A DNA stretch of 64,000 nucleotides from JAAXGX01 sp965203565 (GTDB lineage Bacteria; Acidobacteriota; Vicinamibacteria; Vicinamibacterales; UBA8438): assembly GCA_965203565.1 (NCBI GenBank), contig OZ241896.1:3596001-3660000 (forward strand), read 5' to 3'. The translations under genes were made by a program, and so were the position numbers. Positions within the stretch are counted from its first letter, which is position 1; the number at the start of each line of letters is the position of its first letter. Shown here piece after piece: positions 43,455 through 51,808 of the stretch. Below the pieces are notes generated by a model. The model was not told the origin of the DNA, made no database searches, and worked only from the letters and a program-made list of their open reading frames with translations.

Positions 43455-44533
43455 CCGCGCTGATCGAACGGATCGGCGCCACGCTCGGCGCGTTCGACGG
43501 GCTGGCGGCGGACGCGCTCCGGTTCCCGCGCCGGCGGGAGGCGATGCTCGTCACGGCGGCGCTCGGCGTGCTGGCGCTCGGCGCGCTCGTCGCGCGCGCG
43601 GCGCGGGCGGAGCGGCCGGGCCGGCGCCGGATACTGCTGCCGGCGCTCGTCCCGCGCACCGGGGGCGGCGCCCGCGCCGCGGTCCGTCACGCCCCGTTCC
43701 TGCTGTTCGTCGCCGGGCTGCCGCTGTTCGCCGCCGCGCTGGCCGCTCCCCACGCCGCGCTCGTCCGGGAGGAGGCGTCGTATCCGGGCCACCGGATCAC
43801 GATCCTGATCGACGCGTCGCTGAGCATGAACTCGGCGTTCTCCACCCGGCGCCTGCGGGCCGGCAACACGTTCCTGGCGAACGTGTCGGCCGCCGAGTAC
43901 TTCGTGCGGCGGCGGATGGAGGGGCCGTACCGCGATCTGGTGGCGCTGATCGAGTTCGGCAGCCAGGCGTACATCGTCACGCCGTTCACGAACGACTACG
44001 AGAACGTCCTGCTGAGCATCGGCCTGATCGGCACGCCCGAGGAGTACCGCCGTTTCCCGGACCACGGCACCCTCATCATGGAGGCGATCCACCGGGGCGT
44101 GCAGCTATACCGGACGTTCGACTTCCTGGAGGCGGCCGGCAACCTGATCGTGATCTTCAGCGACGGCCAGGACACCCACGCCGTCCACGAGGACCGGTCG
44201 CTGGACGACGTCCTCCGGGAAGCCTCCGACAACGAGATTCCGGTCTACTTCATCCGGACCAGCTACGATCGGCAGCTGGGCGACGTCCTGCCCGACCGGG
44301 TCTGGAAGGAGGCGGTCGAGCGGACGGGCGGCAGGTTCTTTCCGGCGGCCGACGAAACGATGATCCTCGAGGCGGTGCACGAGATCGACCGGCTGGCGGC
44401 GGGGCGGATCGAAGTCACGAACTACGTCGCGCGGGAGCCCCGGTTCGCGCCGTTCGCCCTGGCGGCGGCGGCGTTGTGGACCGTCGCGCTGGCGCTGACG
44501 CTGGGGTTCCGGACGTTCAGGACGTTTCCATGA
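43442..44533 (+). CDS. VWA-domain membrane protein (BatA/BatB-like)
   Basis: A 363-residue protein with membrane helices at about 30-55 and 80-105. A VWA domain with MIDAS ITILIDASLSMNSA (DxSxS) follows, with FGSQAYIVTPFTN and LIVIFSDGQDTHA, and a C-terminal membrane helix (FALAAAALWTVALALTLGF). This is the Bat-type topology, with the VWA domain placed next to MoxR partners. It is in operon with overlapping neighbours. The catalytic or metal substrate is unknown. Confidence 0.85.
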   Translation: MDVLTALIERIGATLGAFDGLAADALRFPRRREAMLVTAALGVLALGALVARAARAERPGRRRILLPALVPRTGGGARAAVRHAPFLLFVAGLPLFAAALAAPHAALVREEASYPGHRITILIDASLSMNSAFSTRRLRAGNTFLANVSAAEYFVRRRMEGPYRDLVALIEFGSQAYIVTPFTNDYENVLLSIGLIGTPEEYRRFPDHGTLIMEAIHRGVQLYRTFDFLEAAGNLIVIFSDGQDTHAVHEDRSLDDVLREASDNEIPVYFIRTSYDRQLGDVLPDRVWKEAVERTGGRFFPAADETMILEAVHEIDRLAAGRIEVTNYVAREPRFAPFALAAAALWTVALALTLGFRTFRTFP

Positions 44534-45231
44534 TGAGCCCGCTGATCGACCTGCGGTACGGCGCGGCGGCGGCGGCGCTCGGACTCGCGGCGGCGGCAGT
44601 CGCCGGCGCGGCCGTCGTGGAGCGCGGGATGGCCCGGGCGCAGCGCGCGCTGGCGGCCGGCGACCTGACGGCCGCCGACCGCGGGTACGGCGCCGTCCGG
44701 GACATCGTGAACCGCGCCGGCGGCGCGGCGCGGCTGCTCTCCGGCGTGCGGGCCGAAGTCGCCGAGCGGCGCGCCGCGATCCGCTACTGGCGGGGCGACT
44801 ACGCGCCGCTCCTCGCCGACGCCGCCGCGGCGGACGGCGCGCCGTCGCCCGGCGGCGCCGCGCTGCGGATCGTCGCCGCGAACGCCGCCTACCGGGCCGG
44901 ACAACGGCCGGACGCTTCGCCCCGGGAGGCGCTCGACGGCCTCGACCGGGCGATCGTCCTGTACGCCGAGCTGCTGCGGTCCGGCGCCGGCCGCGGCGAC
45001 GTCGCCTTCAACTACGAGTTCCTCGTGCGGCGGCGCGCCGCGATCGCCGCCGGCGCCGAGGCCGCTCCCGCCGGATCCGAGAGTCCGCTCGGCCGGGAGG
45101 GCGGATCGCCCCTGGACGAGGAGACCGCGCTCGACGACATCCGGATCTACGTGCCGATGCGCCAGGAGGAGCGGGATCGGATCGACGACCCGACGATGGG
45201 CGGCGACCCCCCGATCCGCCGCCGCGGATGA
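44530..45231 (+). CDS. Membrane-anchored hypothetical protein between two VWA genes
   Basis: A 233-residue protein: N-terminal membrane helix (YGAAAAALGLAAAAVAGAAV), then an Ala-rich helical region with two TPR-like stretches (ALAAGDLTAADRGYGAVRDI; ALDGLDRAIVLYAELLRSG), then a polar tail ending in DDIRIYVPMRQEERDRID. TPR proteins occur at this position in Bat operons (BatC/BatE-like), which is the likely role. Its start overlaps the upstream stop and its stop overlaps the next start (ATGA). Confidence 0.55.
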   Translation: MMSPLIDLRYGAAAAALGLAAAAVAGAAVVERGMARAQRALAAGDLTAADRGYGAVRDIVNRAGGAARLLSGVRAEVAERRAAIRYWRGDYAPLLADAAAADGAPSPGGAALRIVAANAAYRAGQRPDASPREALDGLDRAIVLYAELLRSGAGRGDVAFNYEFLVRRRAAIAAGAEAAPAGSESPLGREGGSPLDEETALDDIRIYVPMRQEERDRIDDPTMGGDPPIRRRG

Positions 45232-46301
45232 TCGGCTTCCTCGAACCGCTTCACCTGTGGCTCCTCCTCCTTCCGGCCGCCCTGGGCGCGGGCTGGATGC
45301 GGCAGGCGATCCGCCGGCGGCGGGACGCGCGCCGGTTCCGCAGCGACCGGGTGCTGCCGGTCCGCGAACGGTACTCCCCGGCGGGCGGCCTGTCGTTCTG
45401 GCTCTGTCTCCTCCTGGCCGTCGGCTGCGTCATCGTCGCGCTGGCGAGACCGCAGGCGCGCATCGGCCGGGCGGGCGGCGCCGGGATCGACTTCGTCGTC
45501 CTGCAGGACGGATCGACCTCGATGCGCGTGCCGGACGTGCCGCCGGACCGGTGGCGGCGCTCGACCGCCTGGCTGCGCACGTTCGCGGAAACGCTGAGCT
45601 GGACGGAGCAGCGGGTCGCCCTGGCGCTGTTCGCCTACCGGCCCGCCCCGCAGGTCCGGCTGACGAGCGACCCGAACGCCTTCTTCTTCTTCCTCGACCA
45701 TCTCGGCGACGAGCCGCCGTTCCGTCTGGAGGACGACACGAGCTGGGACACGAACATCGAAGAGGGGATCTTCTGGGGCGTCCGGATGATCGACGTCGAC
45801 GCGGAGCTGTACGGGCGGCGCCGCAGCGCGAAGGCGTTCGTCGTCGTCTCCGACGGCCAGGCCTGGAGCGGCGAGGTGGGCAGGGCGCTGGCGCTGGCCC
45901 GCAGCCGCGGGATCCGCGTCTGGGTGGTCGGCGTCGGCACGACGGCGGGCGGGATCGTTCCCGACCTGCCGCCGCGGCGGTACGAGCCGGCGCCGGCGCC
46001 GATCCATTCGTCGATCGACCGGCGCTCGCTGCGGGCGATCGCCGAAGCGGGCGGCGGCCGGTACTACGAGCTCGGCGACCGGCCGGATCAGGCGACGGCG
46101 CTGCGGATCATCGCCGACGCCCGGCAGTTCGCCCCGCCCGCGCCGCGGGAGGACGCCGTCCGGGAGCTGTACTGGATCGCGCTGGCGGCCGCGGCCGGAT
46201 GGATCGGCCTCGGCGTGCTCTTCCTGCGGGAGCGCGCGCAGCTCTGGTGGCAGCTCGCCGCAGCCGGCGGCGTGCTGGCCGCGCTCCGGGCGCTGGGGTG
46301 A
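45228..46301 (+). CDS. VWA-domain membrane protein (BatA/BatB-like), second copy
   Basis: A 357-residue protein with the usual Bat layout: N-terminal helix (LHLWLLLLPAALGAGWM), second helix (FWLCLLLAVGCVIVALARPQ), a VWA domain whose MIDAS reads FVVLQDGSTSMRV, VALALFAYRPAPQVRLTSD, AFVVVSDGQAWSG, and a C-terminal helix (WIALAAAAGWIGLGVLF). It is the last gene of the cluster, followed by tRNA-Arg. Confidence 0.85.
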   Translation: MIGFLEPLHLWLLLLPAALGAGWMRQAIRRRRDARRFRSDRVLPVRERYSPAGGLSFWLCLLLAVGCVIVALARPQARIGRAGGAGIDFVVLQDGSTSMRVPDVPPDRWRRSTAWLRTFAETLSWTEQRVALALFAYRPAPQVRLTSDPNAFFFFLDHLGDEPPFRLEDDTSWDTNIEEGIFWGVRMIDVDAELYGRRRSAKAFVVVSDGQAWSGEVGRALALARSRGIRVWVVGVGTTAGGIVPDLPPRRYEPAPAPIHSSIDRRSLRAIAEAGGGRYYELGDRPDQATALRIIADARQFAPPAPREDAVRELYWIALAAAAGWIGLGVLFLRERAQLWWQLAAAGGVLAALRALG

Positions 46302-46328
46302 GGCCGGCCGCCGGCGGCGGCGATGGTG

Positions 46329-46334
46329 TACATT
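46329..46334 (+). promoter_or_regulatory. -10-like TACATT before tRNA-Arg
   Basis: TACATT ends 9 bases before the tRNA 5' end, preceded by GGTG (extended -10 style). Confidence 0.35.
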
Positions 46335-46343
46335 GCTCGACGT

Positions 46344-46420
46344 GCGCGTGTAGCTCAGCCGGATAGAGCGACGGCCTCCTAAGCCGTAGGCCGCAGGTTC
46401 GAATCCTGCCACGCGCGCCA
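46344..46420 (+). tRNA. tRNA-Arg (anticodon CCT)
   Basis: A 77-base cloverleaf with encoded CCA. The acceptor stem GCGCGTG pairs with CACGCGC. The anticodon stem ACGGC/GCCGT encloses CTCCTAA, giving CCT, which reads AGG. The T arm is GCAGGTTCGAATCCTGC. Confidence 0.95.
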
Positions 46421-46439
46421 CGATCGACGCCGGCGCGGT

Positions 46440-46445
46440 TACAAT
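46440..46445 (+). promoter_or_regulatory. -10-like TACAAT before the secreted 'PWGDPDLQGIW' protein
   Basis: TACAAT ends 14 bases before the ATG at 46460, implying a very short leader. Confidence 0.35.
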
Positions 46446-46459
46446 GACCGCTGGTCTCC

Positions 46460-47524
46460 ATGACGGTTTTCCGCAGGAGGATGCTCGTGCAGTTTCGAAC
46501 ACGCCGGCGCCGGTGGGCCGCGGCGATCCTCGCCGCAGCCGTCGCCCTGCCGCCCGCCGCCGCCGCCGGCCAGGACCGGCAGGCGGCGCGCGGCGGCGAA
46601 ACTCCCCGCACGCCGTGGGGCGACCCGGACCTCCAGGGGATCTGGGAGTACTGGACGTTCACGCCGCTGGAGCGGCCGGACGACCTCACCGGACGGGACG
46701 CGCTGACCGACGAGGAGGCGGCCGAAGTCGCCCGGCGGAGCAAGCAGGCGGCGCTCGACCGGGACCGCGAGGGTCCTGCGGCCGGCGACACCGGCGCGTA
46801 CGGCCAGGAGGTCTGGACCGAACGCTCCCGGGCGACCGCCCTCACGCAGCCGGCGCTGATCGTCGATCCGCCGGACGGCAGGATACCCGCGCTGACGCCG
46901 TCCGAGCAGCGCCGCGTCGCCGAGCATCGGGCGGCCGGAGGCAGGCCGGTCCGGCTCCGGGCGGGCGGCGTCGGCACGGACGGCCCCGAGGACCGCGGCC
47001 TCGCTGAGCGGTGCATCGTCGGATTCAGCACCGGGCCGCCGCTGCTGCCGGCCGGCTACAACAACAACCTCCAGGTGCTGCAGGCGCCGGGCCACGTGGC
47101 GCTGGTCGTCGAGATGATCCACGACGTGCGGGTGATCCCGCTCGACGGCCGGCCGCACCTGCCGCCGCGGATGCGGCAGTGGCTCGGCGATTCGCGCGGC
47201 CGGTGGGACGGCGACACGCTGGTGGTGGAGACGACAGGCTTCACCAACAAGGTCGCGAGCTTCAGCACGACCAGCGTCTCGTGGGGCACGGGCGGGAGCC
47301 TGCGCCTGGTCGAGCGGTTCACGCGCGTCGACGACGGGACGCTGCAGTACGAGTTCACGGTGGAGAACCCGGCCATCTTCACCCGGCCGTTCACGGCCAG
47401 GTTCCCGATGAACCGGAGCGATCTCCCGCTCTACGAGTACGCCTGCCACGAAGGGAACTACGGGCTCCACAACATCCTGCTCGGGGCCCGCGCGGAGGAC
47501 CGGCTGGAGACGGCCGGGAAGTAG
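46460..47524 (+). CDS. Secreted protein of the acidobacterial 'PWGDPDLQGIW' type
   Basis: A 354-residue exported protein: basic N-terminus, hydrophobic core (WAAAILAAAVALPPAAAAG), cleavage near AAGQD. The mature start TPRTPWGDPDLQGIWEYWTF is characteristic of a large paralogous family I recall from Acidobacteria (Solibacter, Vicinamibacteria), of unknown function. Further motifs are RCIVGFSTGPPLLPAGYNNN, DGRPHLPPRMRQWLGDSRG and RWDGDTLVVETTGFTNK. An ATG at 46481 could be the true start. It is followed after 6 bp by a TPR gene. Confidence 0.75.
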   Translation: MTVFRRRMLVQFRTRRRRWAAAILAAAVALPPAAAAGQDRQAARGGETPRTPWGDPDLQGIWEYWTFTPLERPDDLTGRDALTDEEAAEVARRSKQAALDRDREGPAAGDTGAYGQEVWTERSRATALTQPALIVDPPDGRIPALTPSEQRRVAEHRAAGGRPVRLRAGGVGTDGPEDRGLAERCIVGFSTGPPLLPAGYNNNLQVLQAPGHVALVVEMIHDVRVIPLDGRPHLPPRMRQWLGDSRGRWDGDTLVVETTGFTNKVASFSTTSVSWGTGGSLRLVERFTRVDDGTLQYEFTVENPAIFTRPFTARFPMNRSDLPLYEYACHEGNYGLHNILLGARAEDRLETAGK

Positions 47525-47530
47525 TCGGAC

Positions 47531-48208
47531 GTGCGACGGGAAGAGCGGCGCCACCTGAAGGAGAACCCGCTGGCGGGGGCGCTGCTGCGCCTCCGGGACG
47601 CCGTGCGCGGCGCCGGCCGGATCGTGGCCGCGGCCGCCGCGGTCGCGGTCGTCGGGTCGCTCGCCGCCGGCGGCTACGTCTGGCGGACGCAGCAGCGGAC
47701 GGATCGCGCGGGGGAGCTGCTGGCCGAGGCGCTGGCCGCGGCGGAGTCGGACGGCGAAGCGGCCGAAGCAGCGCAGCTGGAGGCGGTCGACCGGCTGCTG
47801 GCCGTCGCGGACGCCTACCCGAACCTGCAGCCGGGCGTCACCGCCCGCTACGAAGCGGCGGCGGCGCTGGCGGGACTCGGACGGCTGGAGGAGGCCGCCG
47901 ACCAGTACCGGCAGGTGATCGACGCGGCCGGCGGGCGGTTTCACGGCCGGATGGCCGTTCTGGGACTGGCCGAGACGCACGTCCTCCGGAGCGACTACGC
48001 CGCGGCCGTCGCGCTGCTGAAGGCGGAGGCCGACGCGGCCGAACCGGACCTGCCGGTCGACGCCGTGCTGATGCGCCTCGGACGCGCCTACGAGCTGGCC
48101 GGCCAGGACGGCGACGCGCGCGCCGCCTTCACCCGGGTGGTCGAGGAGTTTCCGTTCTCCGTCTATTCGTCCGAAGCCCGCCGCAAGGCCGACGCGCTCG
48201 GCGGATGA
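47531..48208 (+). CDS. Membrane-anchored TPR protein (YfgM-like)
   Basis: A 225-residue protein: short basic cytoplasmic start (RREERRHLKENPLAGALLRL), a membrane helix (IVAAAAAVAVVGSLAAGGYV), then TPR-type helices (ARYEAAAALAGLGRLEEAAD, LMRLGRAYELAGQDGDARAA). The layout resembles YfgM/CcmH-like tetratricopeptide anchors. GTG start. It ends 10 bp before aguB; the spacing suggests transcription together, but a functional link is not evident. Confidence 0.65.
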   Translation: MRREERRHLKENPLAGALLRLRDAVRGAGRIVAAAAAVAVVGSLAAGGYVWRTQQRTDRAGELLAEALAAAESDGEAAEAAQLEAVDRLLAVADAYPNLQPGVTARYEAAAALAGLGRLEEAADQYRQVIDAAGGRFHGRMAVLGLAETHVLRSDYAAAVALLKAEADAAEPDLPVDAVLMRLGRAYELAGQDGDARAAFTRVVEEFPFSVYSSEARRKADALGG

Positions 48209-48218
48209 CCGCGGACCG

Positions 48219-49178
48219 ATGACCGCCGCGGAGCGATCCGCGCGGCCGGAACCGGCCGCGGACCGGTTCTCGATCGGGCTGGTGCAGATGCCGTGCGCCG
48301 CCGACCCGGAGCGGAACCGCCGGGCGGCGGCCGAGGGGGTCCGGGCCGCCGCCGGCCGCGGCGCCGAGGTCGTCTGTCTTCAGGAACTGTTCGCCTCCCG
48401 GTATTTCTGCCGGTCGGAGGACGTCCGCTGCTTCGATCTCGCCGAAGAGATCCCGGGCCGAACGACCGACCTCTGCCAGCAGCTCGCCGCCGAGCTGGGC
48501 GTCGCGATCGTGGCGCCGGTCTTCGAGCGGCGGGCGCCCGGCCTGCACCACAACACCGCCGTCGTCATCGACGCGACGGGCGACCTGCTCGGGCGCTACC
48601 GCAAGCTGCACGTGCCGGACGATCCGCAGTACTTCGAGAAGTTCTACTTCGCGCCCGGCGACCTGGGCTATCCGGTGTTCGAGACGCGCGCCGCCCGGAT
48701 CGGCGTGCTGATCTGCTGGGACCAGTGGTATCCGGAGGCGGCGCGCCTGACCGCCCTCCGGGGCGCCGAAGTCATCTTCTATCCGAGCGCCATCGGGCAG
48801 CTGCCGGCCGACCGCGCCGCCGCGGCGGCGCAGCACGACGCCTGGCGGACCGTGCAGCGGAGCCACGCCGTGGCCAACGGAGTGTACGTGGCGACCGTCA
48901 ACCGGGTCGGACGCGAAGGCGGCCCGCGCCGCGGGATCGACTTCTGGGGGCGGTCGTTCGTCTGCGACCCGCGGGGCGCGGTGGTCGCCGAAGCGGCCGG
49001 CGACCGGGGCGAGGTCGTCGTCGCCGCGTGCAGCCGCACCGCAATCGAGCGCCAGCGCCGCGAGTGGCCGTTCCTGCGCGACCGCCGAACGGACACCTAC
49101 GCGCCGATCGCCCGCCGTTTCCTTGACGGCGACGACGACGCCGGCGCCGCCGGCCGGCCGGACCCGGGCCGGGGATGA
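48219..49178 (+). CDS. aguB: N-carbamoylputrescine amidase
   Basis: A 319-residue carbon-nitrogen hydrolase (nitrilase superfamily) converting N-carbamoylputrescine to putrescine, CO2 and ammonia. The catalytic triad is visible: Glu in VVCLQELFASRYFC, Lys in YRKLHVPDDPQYFEKFYF, Cys in IGVLICWDQWYPEAARL. The YFEKFYFAPGD segment is typical of the plant/bacterial AguB branch. Its stop overlaps the start of the agmatine deiminase gene (ATGA), so the two sequential enzymes are translationally coupled. Confidence 0.93.
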   Translation: MTAAERSARPEPAADRFSIGLVQMPCAADPERNRRAAAEGVRAAAGRGAEVVCLQELFASRYFCRSEDVRCFDLAEEIPGRTTDLCQQLAAELGVAIVAPVFERRAPGLHHNTAVVIDATGDLLGRYRKLHVPDDPQYFEKFYFAPGDLGYPVFETRAARIGVLICWDQWYPEAARLTALRGAEVIFYPSAIGQLPADRAAAAAQHDAWRTVQRSHAVANGVYVATVNRVGREGGPRRGIDFWGRSFVCDPRGAVVAEAAGDRGEVVVAACSRTAIERQRREWPFLRDRRTDTYAPIARRFLDGDDDAGAAGRPDPGRG

Positions 49179-50320
49179 CGCCGCCGGCTCCCGGCGGACG
49201 CCTCCTGCGTCCGCGCCGCGGTTCGCCGGCCGCGGCCGGTTTCCGGATGCCCGCGGAATGGGAGCCCCACCGGGCGACCTGGCTCGTCTGGCCGCACCAC
49301 CGGACCGACTGGCGCCCGAAGACGGCGGCGATCGACTGGTGCTTCGTCGAGATCGTGCGGCTGCTGGCCGACGGCGAAACCGTGTCGATCCTGCTGCAGG
49401 ACCGCGCCGTCGAGCGGCGGGCCTGTGCGCGGCTGCGGCAGGCGGGGATCGATCCGGACCGGATCGAGCGCGTCCGGATCGCGACCGACCGCTCCTGGAT
49501 CCGCGACTCGGGGCCGATTTTCCTGGTGCGGTCCGGGCGCGCGAGCGGCCAGGTGGCGGTCGCCGACTGGCGCTTCAACGGCTGGGCGCGCTACCGCGCC
49601 TGGCGGCGGGACGACCTCGTGCCGCGGCGGATCGCCGCGCGGCTCGGCCTGCGCCGGTTCGAGGCGCGGCGCCGGGCCGGATCGGCGAGCCTCCCGGTGA
49701 CGCTCGAAGGGGGCGCCATCGACGTCAACGGGCGCGGGCTGCTGCTGGCCACCGAAGAGTGCCTCCTCGGGTCGGACCAGGCGCGCAACCCGCATCTCGG
49801 CCGGCGGGAGATCGAGCAGACCCTGTGCGATTACCTGAACGTGCGGCGCGTGCTCTGGCTGGGACAGGGGATAGCCGGCGACGACACGCACGGCCACGTC
49901 GACGGCGCCGCGCGGTTCGTGTCGGACGACGTGGTGGCCGCCGCGGTCGAACCGGACCCGGCCGACGAAAACCACCGGCGCCTGCGGGACAACCGCGCCC
50001 GGCTCGAACGGATGACCACCCTCCGCGGCGCGCCGCTCCGGGTGGTCGAGCTCCCGATGCCCCGCCCGCTCCATTTCGCGGGCCGGCGGCTGCCGGCCAG
50101 CTACCTGAACTTCTACGTCGGCAACCGCCGCGTGCTGGTTCCGACGTTCAACGACCCGCGCGACCGGACCGCCCTCGGCCGCCTGACGCCGCTGTTCCCG
50201 GGGCGCGAGGTGGTGGGCGTCCACGCCGTGGACCTCGTGCTCGGCCTCGGCGCCGTCCACTGCCTGACGCAGCAGGAGCCGGCCGGCCCCGGGTGGTCGA
50301 GCCGGCGCTCCACGACATGA
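49175..50320 (+). CDS. aguA: Agmatine deiminase
   Basis: A 381-residue pentein-fold enzyme converting agmatine to N-carbamoylputrescine, the step before AguB. Motifs: MPAEWEPHRATWLVWPHHRT, DRSWIRDSGPIF, TLEGGAIDVNGRGLLL, the DDTHGHVDGAARFV histidine, and the C-terminal nucleophile Cys in GAVHCLTQQEPA. The family normally ends at about this motif; here about 11 further residues (GPGWSSRRSTT) are read from the adjoining decayed ATPase gene, suggesting the original stop was lost. No arginine decarboxylase is in the window. Confidence 0.92.
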   Translation: MTPPAPGGRLLRPRRGSPAAAGFRMPAEWEPHRATWLVWPHHRTDWRPKTAAIDWCFVEIVRLLADGETVSILLQDRAVERRACARLRQAGIDPDRIERVRIATDRSWIRDSGPIFLVRSGRASGQVAVADWRFNGWARYRAWRRDDLVPRRIAARLGLRRFEARRRAGSASLPVTLEGGAIDVNGRGLLLATEECLLGSDQARNPHLGRREIEQTLCDYLNVRRVLWLGQGIAGDDTHGHVDGAARFVSDDVVAAAVEPDPADENHRRLRDNRARLERMTTLRGAPLRVVELPMPRPLHFAGRRLPASYLNFYVGNRRVLVPTFNDPRDRTALGRLTPLFPGREVVGVHAVDLVLGLGAVHCLTQQEPAGPGWSSRRSTT

Positions 50321-50522
50321 AGGACAAGTGCGCGTCACACAGCGTCGGCTCGTCCGCGCTGGCGTACCGCCACGGCAGGCCGGACCGCTCGTCCGCCTGC
50401 CGCGCCACGGTCGTCTTGCCGACCTGCCGGGGACCGGCCAGCACCTGGATGAACCGGCGCGGCTCGGCCAGCCGGCGCAGCAGTTCGGCGACGTGCGGGC
50501 GGGTGAAGGTCGGTTCATTCAT
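50318..50522 (-). pseudogene. Truncated AAA/DUF4143-type ATPase (N-terminal piece)
   Basis: From ATG at 50522: MNEPTFTRPHVAELLRRLAE, then FIQVLAGPRQVGKTTVARQA (Walker A) and YASADEPTL, typical of AAA_14 ATPases. Family similarity ends at about residue 65, near the aguA stop, and Walker B plus the DUF4143 part are absent. A palindrome TGAGTAATTTTACTCA lies just upstream of its start. It is a deletion remnant. Confidence 0.6.
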
Positions 50523-50527
50523 CGCAG

Positions 50528-50543
50528 TGAGTAATTTTACTCA
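50528..50543. promoter_or_regulatory. 16 bp palindrome TGAGTAATTTTACTCA
   Basis: A perfect palindrome 5 bp upstream of the truncated ATPase start, with a third half-site TGAGTAATT at 50550. On the minus strand TAAAAT within it could serve as a -10. This looks like an operator for autoregulation of the lost ATPase gene. Confidence 0.45.
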
Positions 50544-50623
50544 ATGCGATGAGTAATTCATCCAGAACCCCGCGACGTACGGCAGCCCCGCCTTGACCGG
50601 TTGAGGCGTCGTAGCGTAGCATT

Positions 50624-50656
50624 TGCACGAAAATGCACGTAAGTGCCCGTTTGCAC
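50624..50656 (+). promoter_or_regulatory. Phased TGCAC direct repeats upstream of the DUF4007 operon
   Basis: TGCAC at 50624, 50634, TGCCC at 50644 and TGCAC at 50652, spaced by 10, 10 and 8 bp, so all face roughly the same side of the helix. They lie about 220 bp upstream of the defence-like operon start. They may be iterated half-sites for a regulator, which is not encoded nearby. The rest of 50591-50875 holds no gene I can support. Confidence 0.35.
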
Positions 50657-50875
50657 CGAGACGGATCTGTTGACCGCCTCGGGGTTTCCGGGGAACTTGG
50701 CGGCATTTCCACCATCGGCGGGATCGCCGGGTTTCCAGAAATTTCAACGCAGAGCGTCCACCGGTTGGTGCGCGTCAGCGTTCTGTTCACGTTCAAGGCC
50801 GGAAAACGCCGGGGAATGTAGCGCGGCCCGGATTGGCGCGCCTATTGCTCGTCAGTGCGGTGGGGGGCACGCCGG

Positions 50876-51808
50876 ATGAACGTCAACGGTCAGCAGTCGT
50901 TCTCCGGGCACGAGACCTTCCCGTTCCGGTACGCGTGGCCGAAGAAGGCGATCGATCAAGCGCTGGCCGACGAGCACGCGTTCCATGCTCCCGACGCCCT
51001 GGTGCGGTTCGGGGTCGGCAAGAACATGGTGGCGTCCATCCGGCACTGGGGCCTGACCCTGGGCATGCTGGAAGCCGCGCCGCTGTCCGGGCGGAGCCGC
51101 GCCCGTCCGATCAACCCGACCGACTTGGGAAGGTCTCTGCTCGGCGACCGCGGATGGGACCCGTACCTCGAAGATCCCGGCACGCTCTGGCTGCTGCACT
51201 GGCGTCTCGCGAGCCGGCCGGAGCGGGCGACGACTTGGTGGTGGGTGTTCAACCGGCACCCAGGCGTCATCTTCACGCGCGCCGAGCTGCTCGACGCGCT
51301 GACGGCGGTCGCCGGCCGGAACGGCGGACGCCGAACGTCCGCCGAGTTGCTGAAGCGCGACATCGAAGTTTTCGTCCGCACGTATGCGCCGTCCCGCCGG
51401 GCGGGCGCCGAACAGGACGACACGCTGGACTGCCCGCTGGTCGAGATCGGACTCGTCAGAGAAGCTGGTCGGGGCGGCGCCTTCGAGTTGGTGCGCGGGG
51501 AACACGAGTCGTTACCCACCGGCATCTTCGCGCACGCGCTGGCGGAGCACTTCGCCTCCCGGAACGCGCAGACGCGAACCGCGACGCTGGAGGACCTGCT
51601 GTTCGCCGAGGGCGCGCCGGGGCGCGTGTTCTGCCTTGACGAGCGCGGCCTGCTCAAACGGCTGGAGCGGCTGGAACGGGCGACCGGCGGCGGCGTGGTG
51701 TTCGACGAAACCGCCGGCCTGAAGCAGCTTTACGTGCACCATCTTCCGGAGCCGGCCGATCTGCTGAGGCGGTACTACCGGTCCGGCGGAAACGGGGATT
51801 GGGCGTGA
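50876..51808 (+). CDS. DUF4007 family protein
   Basis: A 310-residue protein. The start reads NGQQSFSGHETFPFRYAWPK then KAIDQALADEHAF, followed by LVRFGVGKNMVASIRHWGLT, LGMLE, NPTDLGRSLLGDRGWDPYLE and DPGTLWLLHWRLAS. This is the conserved DUF4007 opening. From memory, DUF4007 genes sit beside PAPS-reductase-like genes and large ATPases in phosphorothioation- or BREX-like defence loci; its biochemical role is unknown. The ATG at 50876 is chosen because conserved sequence starts right after it; a GTG 21 bases upstream is possible. Its stop overlaps the ATPase GTG by 4 bases. Confidence 0.8.
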   Translation: MNVNGQQSFSGHETFPFRYAWPKKAIDQALADEHAFHAPDALVRFGVGKNMVASIRHWGLTLGMLEAAPLSGRSRARPINPTDLGRSLLGDRGWDPYLEDPGTLWLLHWRLASRPERATTWWWVFNRHPGVIFTRAELLDALTAVAGRNGGRRTSAELLKRDIEVFVRTYAPSRRAGAEQDDTLDCPLVEIGLVREAGRGGAFELVRGEHESLPTGIFAHALAEHFASRNAQTRTATLEDLLFAEGAPGRVFCLDERGLLKRLERLERATGGGVVFDETAGLKQLYVHHLPEPADLLRRYYRSGGNGDWA

